Shown here: piece after piece, positions 44,738 through 52,795 of the stretch
How the letters are laid out: every line of letters starts with the position of its first letter
Position numbering within the stretch: position 1 is the stretch's first letter
NCBI RefSeq assembly: GCF_002017865.1
Contig: NZ_MTJN01000002.1
Span: 2,418,001-2,482,000 of the forward strand
DNA: 64,000 nt
Direction of reading: 5' to 3'
Origin: Rhodoferax fermentans
GTDB lineage: Bacteria; Pseudomonadota; Gammaproteobacteria; Burkholderiales; Burkholderiaceae_C
Notes under the pieces: model-generated
What the model was told of the DNA's origin: nothing
Database searches by the model: none
The model's input: the letters and a program-made list of their open reading frames with translations, nothing else
Program-made: the position numbers and the translations under genes

Positions 44738-45585
44738 GTACTTACGCTATTATTCGACATTCTACGATTTATATTCCAGCTCATGATCAAAATCAGGTAT
44801 TTAATTGGATATTTAAATATAACAAATAACCACTTCGCAAAGCCACTCGCACTTCTGGCTTGCACGTTTTGTGCCTCCGCGAGAGACACCGTACGGTTTG
44901 CAATTGTCAATGAACCAGCATGCCAGCAAAATGCCGCAAGTGTGCGATCTGATTTGACAAAAGCACCCAACCTGCGCAGTTTGAGAAGTATGTCCAGGTC
45001 CATGGTGTATTTGAGCAACTCATCCAAACCACCAGCCTTTTGAAACGCAGAAAGTCTGAACAAGCAGGCTTCCTGCTTGATAAGGCCAGGAACGAATTGC
45101 AACAATGCAGGTGCATTAGGCGGTGGCTTCCGCGTGAACAATAAACTACCGTTAACGTCAATGTAGTCACAGGAGCCATACACAACAACTGCTGCAGGAT
45201 TCTGCTCCATTAGCAGACAGGCATCGGCAAGGGCGCCAGGGTGCAACATGTCATCGTCTCCCAGCCATGCTACGTATTTGTGCGTCAACGTTGCTGTGGC
45301 GAAACCAGCGTTCACAGCTGCCGAGATGTGACCCGGATGGGTAAGGATCTGCGCTTGAAAATTTTCGCCAATGCGTACAAGATCAGCACTCACAAACTTG
45401 GCCACAATAACAATGTCAACATCCACATGGGGTTGCTGGCGGATTGAGGCGAGCGTACGCCGAATTGTGCCAAGCCGTTCACCGAGTGTTGGCACAACCA
45501 TCAGTACGCGAAAAGGCGCCTGATGCGATTTTTCATCCGTGATGAAAATCAATCTTGGGCTTACTAAAGTATTTCCACTATTCAT
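44734..45585 (-). CDS. Glycosyltransferase family 2
   Basis: This 283-residue GT-A enzyme has the opening FRVLMVVPTLGERLGTI, the metal motif VAWLGDDDMLHP near residue 113, and VVVYGSCDYIDVNG. The last 40 residues are hydrophobic (FAKWLFVIFKYPIKYLILIM), suggesting membrane association. It is at the head of the four-gene run gtrA-gtrB-GT39 and overlaps the gtrA-like gene by 4 bases. Acceptor and sugar are unknown. Confidence 0.9.
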   Translation of the reverse strand: MNSGNTLVSPRLIFITDEKSHQAPFRVLMVVPTLGERLGTIRRTLASIRQQPHVDVDIVIVAKFVSADLVRIGENFQAQILTHPGHISAAVNAGFATATLTHKYVAWLGDDDMLHPGALADACLLMEQNPAAVVVYGSCDYIDVNGSLLFTRKPPPNAPALLQFVPGLIKQEACLFRLSAFQKAGGLDELLKYTMDLDILLKLRRLGAFVKSDRTLAAFCWHAGSLTIANRTVSLAEAQNVQARSASGFAKWLFVIFKYPIKYLILIMSWNINRRMSNNSVST

Positions 45586-45752
45586 TGAGTACCCATTTTT
45601 TGAAGCGAATAAGGGAAGGTGGTTTTATTGGTGGAATGTAATTTTAATATAAAGTCATAAAGTATAATTAGCTTATGTTCCTGAGTAGTTAAACCATCGG
45701 GTAAATTGAAATAATAGGTACCAATTAAAAATTAGCAAATCATCTATGCATC

Positions 45753-46928
45753 CTAAAATAGGAAGCTTGGCATTTTAATTTGATGTAGCACAAGCCAAAA
45801 TCTTTCAAGCCAACCAAATGAGATTCGACTGGCATAGCTATTTGGAATCGACCAAGTGGTCAAATACATAAAAATATATAATCTAGATATCGATTTTATT
45901 TCAATCTCAAACAAGACTGAATCAGAAAGAATTAGTGTAAAAACAAAAAATATGTATATGTATATCCACCGACCCCAGTCAACCCCGACAAAATATAATG
46001 GCAAGAAAAAGGCGAATGCACAACATAAAAAATATAACTTTTGTTTATTGGCCCAATTTGTGAGAAAAACAGGTGCTATTGCTATAGAAAATAACGAAAA
46101 GTAAATAAAGATGGATCTCTTACCAAGCTCTACGACCTTTGTCCAGCCATATTGGGCATCAAACCTTAACCACTCGATAGAACCCGTGCAAATAATTTCT
46201 TTAAAATTGCGCAGTAAAAGAGATTTACATATGCCTGTTGCTGTTCCTTCATCCCCTGGATAACTAATGGCAAACATGAGCGCCGCGAATGCAGTAGCTG
46301 AGAAAATTATAGAATATAAAAGAGCTAATTGCGATTTTATCAAGCCCGCATTTTTGGCACTAAAAAAAATATAGATGAAAAAAGGTAATGCTAATGCTGT
46401 TGATTCGTGAGAAAATGTAGAAATTAAAAAAGTTAAATAAGTAAGAATGATTACTTTTTTATTTAAGTTTCTTAGGGCATAATAATAAGACAACAGAGCA
46501 AATGCCAGGAAGATAAGTATTTCTTTCCTAAAGCCACTTTTAAAGTCAAGAAATGAGAAAATCAGAAAGGCTGGTGAAAACAAAAACACATACCAGGTCA
46601 AGTTTCTTGGGCGCAATAAAAAAATATTAATTATCAAGCGGTATACTGATGTATATATAATAGTTTGTATTGAGAATGTTAGCCATTTTAAACTTACGCC
46701 GAAGTTAGAAACTGTATAAAGGATTTGACCTAAAAGACCACGTCGCACTATGCCCGCCTGATAATTAATGAGCCAATCGCCTGTTTTCCATTCATTTCCA
46801 CCATTAAAGACTTCAATAAAGTAGTACAGAATTATTACAGCTAATATCAACCAGAGCAGCAAGTAATACTTTTTTGTTATCCAGCCGAAGTTGGACAAAA
46901 AACGGCGCGCTGGGCTGCCGTTATACAT
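45753..46928 (-). CDS. Polytopic membrane protein, possible GT-C or polymerase
   Basis: This 391-residue very AT-rich gene encodes about ten membrane segments. An early loop reads DWLINYQAGIVRRGLLG, a motif I have seen in uncharacterised membrane proteins of exopolysaccharide clusters that are thought to be EpsG-like polymerases or GT-C enzymes. No catalytic residues can be assigned. It stands 1 bp after the DprE2-like gene and 168 bp before the GT2 gene on the same strand; the 168 bp gap is AT-rich with no clear motif. Composition suggests separate origin. Confidence 0.68.
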   Translation of the reverse strand: MYNGSPARRFLSNFGWITKKYYLLLWLILAVIILYYFIEVFNGGNEWKTGDWLINYQAGIVRRGLLGQILYTVSNFGVSLKWLTFSIQTIIYTSVYRLIINIFLLRPRNLTWYVFLFSPAFLIFSFLDFKSGFRKEILIFLAFALLSYYYALRNLNKKVIILTYLTFLISTFSHESTALALPFFIYIFFSAKNAGLIKSQLALLYSIIFSATAFAALMFAISYPGDEGTATGICKSLLLRNFKEIICTGSIEWLRFDAQYGWTKVVELGKRSIFIYFSLFSIAIAPVFLTNWANKQKLYFLCCAFAFFLPLYFVGVDWGRWIYIYIFFVFTLILSDSVLFEIEIKSISRLYIFMYLTTWSIPNSYASRISFGWLERFWLVLHQIKMPSFLF

Positions 46929-46929
46929 G

Positions 46930-47682
46930 TTAGATGTCCATTTTGTTAAATATACTGTTTGGCAAGTGGCGGATTATCAACATAATCACCGCCCACTTTC
47001 TTGGTACGTAAACGTTCGTCTGCCCGCGGTCGATAGCTTCAACGATTTTTCGCGCAACGTCTTCAGCAGAAGCCATCCTCGGGCCCTTGCCCACAAGGTG
47101 TGTTGTCATGGGCGTAGCTGTAGGGCCCGGCCGGATCAGGATCACTTTGATACCTGTATTGGCAAATCGGTGCTGCAACCCCTGCGCATACCGGGTCACC
47201 ATACCTTTGGCTGCACCATAAACGTAATTTGATTTGCGGCCACGGTCACCAGCCACTGAGCCAATCAGGGCCAGCGTGCCACTATTATTTTGGCTCATGT
47301 GCTTGGCAAAGGCCTCAGCAAACAATACCGGGGACACGCCATTAATCTCAAGTGCGTCCCGACAGACTTCCAGGTTATCTTGGCAATCATCCTGCTCTGG
47401 CAAAGAGCCATGCGCAATCAAGACTGTGTGGATAACACCACGTGCCGCAATCTCGTCCACGGTATTGCGGATAGCGGTTGGGTCTAGAAAGTCCGAGGTA
47501 GTTACCCCAATTTCGGACTGTGGGCTCCGCACTCGGAGGTCAGCGGCAACGCGCTCAACTCGTTGTGTATCACGGCCTACCAGAGTCAAATCAACAGACT
47601 TACCCTGCACCCAGAGCCTCGCGCAATGCTCAGCCATAGCCGAAGTGGCACCAATGATGACAATTCGATTTGTATTACTCAA
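46930..47682 (-). CDS. DprE2-like SDR oxidoreductase
   Basis: This 250-residue short-chain dehydrogenase has the NAD motif IGATSAMAEHCARL and active-site residues in ALIGSVAGDRGR and YVYGAAKGMVTRYAQG (Tyr-x3-Lys). Glycine at position 1 of the classic motif and the ATSA pattern are typical of DprE2, which reduces the keto intermediate in epimerisation of polyprenyl-phosphoryl ribose to arabinose. The start is TTG at 47682, supported by GGGGAG six bases upstream. It directly follows the DprE1-like gene, as in mycobacteria. Pathway assignment rests on the whole block. Confidence 0.9.
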   Translation of the reverse strand: MSNTNRIVIIGATSAMAEHCARLWVQGKSVDLTLVGRDTQRVERVAADLRVRSPQSEIGVTTSDFLDPTAIRNTVDEIAARGVIHTVLIAHGSLPEQDDCQDNLEVCRDALEINGVSPVLFAEAFAKHMSQNNSGTLALIGSVAGDRGRKSNYVYGAAKGMVTRYAQGLQHRFANTGIKVILIRPGPTATPMTTHLVGKGPRMASAEDVARKIVEAIDRGQTNVYVPRKWAVIMLIIRHLPNSIFNKMDI

Positions 47683-47683
47683 T

Positions 47684-48979
47684 TTAACTCCCCATCAAAC
47701 GACGAGAGAGACCCGAGCTGATGCCCGAATCCCGATATTTCATGAACTCACTCAGGCGTGGATACCCGGCCTCAAAAAGACTGCGCGGCATCCGGGCATC
47801 CTTGGCGGCATAAATCCGGCCGCCGGCTTCGCGCACAATGCCATCAAGGCGGTCAAACAGCATCTGTGTTCGCAAACCCTTCTGGGGGAAGTCCAGCGCA
47901 AGGGTGACGCCGGGTCTAGGAAAACTGAGCATCCCAACCGGTTGACGTTCACCAAAGGTCTTTAGAACTGCCAAAAAAGATCCCTCGCTGCAGCGCGCAA
48001 TTTCACCAAGCATAGCGCGGGTTGCATCCTGCCCAACATCACGTGGCACCACGCACTGGTACTGGTAAAAGCCTTTAGGGCCGTATATTCGATTCCACTC
48101 AAGAATGTTGTCCAACGGGTAGAAAAAAGACTCGTAGTGCGCAATGGCTTGACCCGCCCGCCACTTCTTGAGATGGAAGTAAGCCATATTGAATGCCCGT
48201 AGCGACAACGGGTTTACTAAGGAGACGGGGGGAATGATGGGCATGGTCCGCTTGCGGCTCTGGGGATCTGGCCGATTGCACACATCGGTTGGATTACCGC
48301 GCATGAACAGCCCGCGCCCGCGGGCATCAAGGCAGTCGAGCCAGGAAACTGTGTGTTGCCAGTCGGCTTCTGATTCGTCGGCTAACTGAAAGAACTCGCC
48401 CAAGTTGGCGTAGGGCACAGTGTCGGTGGCCAGCCAAGGGCCAGCCACCCGGCAAAGCTGTATTTCCGCTTCGACAATGATGCCAGTCAGACCTAAGCCG
48501 CCCACCGTGGCGGCGAACCAGTCAGCGTTATCTTGCGGGCCGCATTCAATGGTCTGGCCGACAGTGCGCAGCAAGCGGATCCGCTGAACGTGATCGCCAA
48601 ACGACCCCAGCACATGGTGATTTTTGCCATGCACGTCATTGGCGATGGCACCGCCGACTGTGACCAGTTGCGTGCCTGGTGTGACAGGCAGAATCCAGCC
48701 CAGTGGAATCACCAGGCGCTGGATTTCCCTTAACAAAACACCCGCCTCGCAAACCAGCCGCCCAGAGCTTTGGTCAAAGGAAATGAAGTGATTCAACCCA
48801 GTGGTGTGCCACAAAACGCCGTCTGGATTGAGGCAGACATCACCATAGCTGCGGCCATTTCCATGTGCTATTCCCCGGGGTTTGCTGGTTATCTGGCATG
48901 CAATCTTGGCAGGGTCATGCAAGCTGACCACATCATGCGAAGCGGCATCCAGCCGGCCCCAGGCGGACACCGGCCTCAT
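47684..48979 (-). CDS. DprE1-like FAD-dependent oxidoreductase
   Basis: This 431-residue enzyme would oxidise C2 of polyprenyl-phosphoryl-ribose. The FAD domain shows ARGNGRSYGDVC-like GNGRSYGDVCLNP, PVTPGTQLVTVGGAIANDVHG and KNHHVLGSFGDHV; the C-terminal half has YGPKGFYQYQCVVP and SFPRPGVTLALDFP. At the place of mycobacterial DprE1 Cys387 (in NVCVDFP) this protein has Ala (TLALDFP). The ATG at 48979 overlaps the GtrA stop as ATGA; an upstream extension is unlikely. Neighbours: DprE2-like, GtrA-like, GT-C and HAD-UbiA genes, together a polyprenyl-phosphate-arabinose pathway. Confidence 0.92.
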   Translation of the reverse strand: MRPVSAWGRLDAASHDVVSLHDPAKIACQITSKPRGIAHGNGRSYGDVCLNPDGVLWHTTGLNHFISFDQSSGRLVCEAGVLLREIQRLVIPLGWILPVTPGTQLVTVGGAIANDVHGKNHHVLGSFGDHVQRIRLLRTVGQTIECGPQDNADWFAATVGGLGLTGIIVEAEIQLCRVAGPWLATDTVPYANLGEFFQLADESEADWQHTVSWLDCLDARGRGLFMRGNPTDVCNRPDPQSRKRTMPIIPPVSLVNPLSLRAFNMAYFHLKKWRAGQAIAHYESFFYPLDNILEWNRIYGPKGFYQYQCVVPRDVGQDATRAMLGEIARCSEGSFLAVLKTFGERQPVGMLSFPRPGVTLALDFPQKGLRTQMLFDRLDGIVREAGGRIYAAKDARMPRSLFEAGYPRLSEFMKYRDSGISSGLSRRLMGS

Positions 48980-49407
48980 ACCGTTTCCTTCAAGAACACA
49001 TAGCGTTTGTCCAAATGGTATTTGATGATGTTGCCAATCGTCAGGCCAACAGCCCCACCAACATAACGCATGCCGTCGGTCTGAAAAGCAAGGTGAAAAC
49101 CATACTCGATGCCCCAAAAGAACGCAGTCGTAAACACACCCATGAAGGTGTAAAGCATGAAGACGCGGCCATCATGGGCCAGGTTCTTGGATTCAAAGCC
49201 GAAGATATGACGCTTTTCAAGTACGTATTTAACAGGCAGTCCGGCGGCAGTCCCGACCAATACAGAAAGTTGTAGAGCAAACGGCCCCTTGTAAATCCAA
49301 ATCATCAAGGCTTGACAGCCGATATTGACAACTATGGCAATAAAGGCGAACACGGTATAAAGCAATGCAAGCCGAGCAACGCCTTTCACCACTTTATGGT
49401 TCGACAT
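48976..49407 (-). CDS. GtrA-family membrane protein 2
   Basis: This 143-residue four-helix protein of the GtrA family (LLYTVFAFIAIVVNIGCQAL at the N-terminus, GNIIKYHLDKRYVF at the C-terminus) overlaps the GT-C gene upstream by 14 bases and the DprE1-like gene by 4. In mycobacteria a GtrA-like protein (Rv3789) belongs to the arabinosyl-lipid pathway. Flipping or guiding of polyprenyl-phosphoryl arabinose is the likely role here. Confidence 0.9.
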   Translation of the reverse strand: MSNHKVVKGVARLALLYTVFAFIAIVVNIGCQALMIWIYKGPFALQLSVLVGTAAGLPVKYVLEKRHIFGFESKNLAHDGRVFMLYTFMGVFTTAFFWGIEYGFHLAFQTDGMRYVGGAVGLTIGNIIKYHLDKRYVFLKETV

Positions 49408-50986
49408 TTAACGATGTGCCCACTGGTAGGGTGGAGGAAAATTGACGCAGCAAGGCTACCGCTTCTTGATGGTTTAAAGCCTGTGTAACGTAAAAGGTGA
49501 CTTGCCCACTTGCTGCAGTTACGCGCGATGTATTCAAAACAGCAACTCGTCTCCATGCGGTAGGTATTTTGTCTTTGAACCAATCATCATAAATCATGAT
49601 CAGTGAAACGTTCCGACGTGAGACAAGCGCATCAAGGGCCTGGGAGTCAAGACCACCCGCAAGTTTTAGTCGCCGAACTTCCTCCGACCCAAGTCCCCAA
49701 AGATCGAGAACAAAACTTGGATTGTTGTAGCTGACCCAACCCAAATCATTGACTGCAACGGGACGTTTCCAATACTCAGTAGCAAAGCGGTGCATTTGAT
49801 ACTGCTGTTGATAGATATTGCGTGAGGCCACTGGTGTGCGAAGCGTATCAAACGCATAGGGTGCTGCAATCAGAAGTAATGCTACTATGACAGCAAAACG
49901 TATTGAAACGTGAAGTAAATATGTGCGACTAAGCACTAATGTCGAAATTACAACTAAGGCATAGACGTAAATTTCATATCGAGAGAACCAACCATATTGG
50001 CCGAAAAAAACATGGCCTAGACCAGTGGAAATAGCGAGCCCACCGATAACAACCCAAGTCTGGTTAGATTCTTTCTTCCGCAATTGGTAACATAAGCAAC
50101 TAATGATCAGGATACCCAGAAGTAATAAGACACCCTGTCTCTCGTTCATAGAGGTCAACCCATTGCGCAAGATAGACCAAGATAACTGAACTAGGCCGCT
50201 TTGTCCGTCTAAGTTCGATGCTACGCCCGATTTGAGAAGAACAGAGCTTGGTAGTGCTGGCAACCCAAGTATTTGCGTGAACTGAAACCAACCAAACATG
50301 GTCGATAAAATTAGTAATAAAGCGAGGAACCCTGTCCGCCAACGCCCTAAATAAAATAACGCAATCACAGACAGTAATGCCATGGCCAAACCTTCAAAGC
50401 GAATTAAAGGCATGACCACAATCGCCAGAATGAGCCAGACTGGCACTTTAAAAGTATTATTGATTATTTTTAAAAATCCAAAAATGATCAGAACGACCGA
50501 AAGTATATGCAGTGAATGTTCCATGCCGGTCATTACCAGCCCCCAAGCATTCAAAATTAAGCATACAGCTAAACCAAGGCTAATCGGGAAGATTTTTGTA
50601 TAAGGGTAAGGACAATCCTGTTTTTTCCATGTCAGAACATACCTTTGAAGAATTTGACCGACAACATAGACTGAGCCAGCCATAGCTACTATGTTAATTA
50701 CTAGTGGCCCCAACCTGCCAAATCCTAACCTCTCTGAAAGTGCAAGCAGAAATGGGTAAACGATGGATGAGCTTGGTGCCGAAAATTCTCCGCTATTAAT
50801 GCCATATTCATCTTGCAGAATAGATTCTGCAACTGCCAAATGAATGTATGGATCATCTAATGTATAAATCAAATGACCGTCTGCCAAATAAACTGACCAG
50901 GAAATTAAAACTGCAATACCAAGGAGCCATAAAAATAACAATAGGTAAGGGTATTTATTGGGTAATTGAAACTTCTCAAGAGGCAT
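49394..50986 (-). CDS. GT-C membrane glycosyltransferase, AftB-like layout
   Basis: This 530-residue polytopic protein has the acidic loop motif TLDDPYIHLAVAE near residue 41, followed by GEFSAPSSSIVYPFLLA. That arrangement resembles mycobacterial AftB and related arabinofuranosyltransferases (DDAxI... then a P/S-rich loop), although overall similarity cannot be judged by eye. A soluble C-terminal part (about 385-530) contains NDLGWVSYNNPSFVLDLWGLGS. It overlaps the GtrA gene and is the best candidate to use the polyprenyl-phosphate sugar made by its neighbours. AT-rich. Confidence 0.75.
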   Translation of the reverse strand: MPLEKFQLPNKYPYLLLFLWLLGIAVLISWSVYLADGHLIYTLDDPYIHLAVAESILQDEYGINSGEFSAPSSSIVYPFLLALSERLGFGRLGPLVINIVAMAGSVYVVGQILQRYVLTWKKQDCPYPYTKIFPISLGLAVCLILNAWGLVMTGMEHSLHILSVVLIIFGFLKIINNTFKVPVWLILAIVVMPLIRFEGLAMALLSVIALFYLGRWRTGFLALLLILSTMFGWFQFTQILGLPALPSSVLLKSGVASNLDGQSGLVQLSWSILRNGLTSMNERQGVLLLLGILIISCLCYQLRKKESNQTWVVIGGLAISTGLGHVFFGQYGWFSRYEIYVYALVVISTLVLSRTYLLHVSIRFAVIVALLLIAAPYAFDTLRTPVASRNIYQQQYQMHRFATEYWKRPVAVNDLGWVSYNNPSFVLDLWGLGSEEVRRLKLAGGLDSQALDALVSRRNVSLIMIYDDWFKDKIPTAWRRVAVLNTSRVTAASGQVTFYVTQALNHQEAVALLRQFSSTLPVGTSLNVEP

Positions 50987-51123
50987 AACATCATTTTTTC
51001 ACGAGTTTCCAATAATAAATTAATGCGATAATACGGATGCCACGGCGAAATAGAAAGCATATGGCGCTTCCTCAGCTACTGTTTGAAAATGGGCTGCATG
51101 CAGTAAGAGTGAAGGCGAAGCTC

Positions 51124-52548
51124 TCATAGTGCAAACCAGAACACAGCCGTAAACAGAACACCCGTCAAAATGCTATTCCGGTCTTTCATGGCAAACACAA
51201 CGGGGTCTTCATGCATCCAGCCACGATGAACAATCATCCAGGTGCGGGTAATCCAATAAAGCAAAAGCGGGCAGGCCAACCAGATGACCTGCGGGTGGCT
51301 GTATTGCGCAGATGTGTGCTGGTCTTGAATATAAAGCGCCAAAACCATCACCGCCAGGTACCCTGAGGCCGCACCCAGCGAGGCAATCATTTCGAGATCG
51401 CCCGAGTTGTAGCCACGGCCCGGGGCTGCCAGTGTCTTGCCTTGTTGGCGCGAGTCGCGAAGCTCGGCGTATCGCTTGACCAATGCCAAGCTTAAAAAAA
51501 GGAACATGGAAAAGACCAACATCCAGAAGGTCAAGCTGACGCCAAATGCGAAAGTGCCAGCAATGATGCGCATGGTGTAGAGCATGGCCAATGCAATCAC
51601 ATCAACGGTCATGATACGTTTGAGCACCAGCGAATAAGCAAGCGTCAACCCGTAGTAGCAAGCCAGCGCGGCAGTAAATTGCCAAGGCAACAGCAACGCG
51701 GAAATAGCAAACGCAGCCAACAGCAACCCCGGAAACACCAGCAACGCTGTTTTGATGGGTACTGCGCCAGCTGCCAAGGGCCTGAACCGTTTTTTTTGAT
51801 GTTGGCGGTCATCTTCCAGATCCAGCAGGTCATTGAGCAAATACACGCTGGAGGCGCAGAGGCCGAATGCCAAAAAAGCCATCAGCGCAGCAAGCAGCAA
51901 ATGAACTTCCCCAGCGCGGTGAGATGCAAACAACGGCACAAGAAGCAAAACATTTTTTGCCCATTGGTGTAGCCGGAGTTGGCGAGCCCAGGCGCGCAGA
52001 GGGGAATCTGGCCGACCGATGACTTGGGCCACATTACCGAGCTTGTTTGCTGCCGTTTCGACGCCAAATTCAGGGTCAACAAGGTATGCCTGATGTGCCG
52101 ACGCCCAGACTTTCAGGTCGTCGTGGGAGTTGCCGATGTAGTCAAAACCATTTTCTCCAAACCTGCTGACAAGGACATCACGTTTGGTGCGGGCAGAGAG
52201 GTTGGTGGTTGAGTTGGACGCCAGAACTTCGTCAAACAAGCCCAAATGATTGGCTATGGCAATTGCGTAGGTCTGGTGGCTGGCAGTGGCCAGAATCAGG
52301 GTGCGGCCAGCGGCTTTTTCTTGTTCAAGAAAGCTGATCACTTTGGCGTTGTAAGGCAGTGAGGCGGCGTCAATAGACACCGCTGCTGCGATGTTGGCTT
52401 TGAGATTTGCTTTACCGCCAAGCAGCCAAACGGCAGGTGCAAGCACCTGAGATGGGTTTTGCCGAATATAGGCAAACGCCGACTCAACCAGCATGTCGGA
52501 CCGCAACAGCGTTCCGTCAAGATCTACGACCAATGGGCGACTTGACAT
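51124..52548 (-). CDS. HAD phosphatase fused to UbiA-type phosphoribosyl transferase (DPPR synthase-like)
   Basis: This 474-residue protein joins two domains. Residues 1-190 are a HAD hydrolase (VVDLDGTLLRSD, then TLILATASHQT and GNSHDDLKVW). Residues 195-474 are a UbiA prenyltransferase with LRLHQWAKNVLLLVP, the metal motif YLLNDLLDLEDDRQHQKKR and RPLAAG, and about eight membrane segments. It resembles the mycobacterial pair Rv3806c (decaprenyl-phosphate phosphoribosyltransferase) and a following phosphatase, here in a single chain. It would make polyprenyl-phosphoryl ribose for the DprE1/E2 pair. ATG at 52548; the 138 bp before the GT-C gene hold no evident gene. Confidence 0.9.
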   Translation of the reverse strand: MSSRPLVVDLDGTLLRSDMLVESAFAYIRQNPSQVLAPAVWLLGGKANLKANIAAAVSIDAASLPYNAKVISFLEQEKAAGRTLILATASHQTYAIAIANHLGLFDEVLASNSTTNLSARTKRDVLVSRFGENGFDYIGNSHDDLKVWASAHQAYLVDPEFGVETAANKLGNVAQVIGRPDSPLRAWARQLRLHQWAKNVLLLVPLFASHRAGEVHLLLAALMAFLAFGLCASSVYLLNDLLDLEDDRQHQKKRFRPLAAGAVPIKTALLVFPGLLLAAFAISALLLPWQFTAALACYYGLTLAYSLVLKRIMTVDVIALAMLYTMRIIAGTFAFGVSLTFWMLVFSMFLFLSLALVKRYAELRDSRQQGKTLAAPGRGYNSGDLEMIASLGAASGYLAVMVLALYIQDQHTSAQYSHPQVIWLACPLLLYWITRTWMIVHRGWMHEDPVVFAMKDRNSILTGVLFTAVFWFAL

Positions 52549-52795
52549 TGTGGGTATCGTTGATATTGAGTGGTGCAGTTGCAGGAACAACAGCACCAAG
52601 TTTCAGCCAGTTAAAAACTCCCCCTCAGCTAATTGGACAACGGCAGCCTGCCAAGTGTTTGTAAGATTTTGAAACACAGTTTAGTGCATGAATTTTGACG
52701 TTAGTGACCTCATACCTTGCGATTCAAACCCACCGTGAGACTGCGTTGTACATGCACGTCAAAGAGCCTTGGAACTGCTAAGCGTTGCTGGTAGA

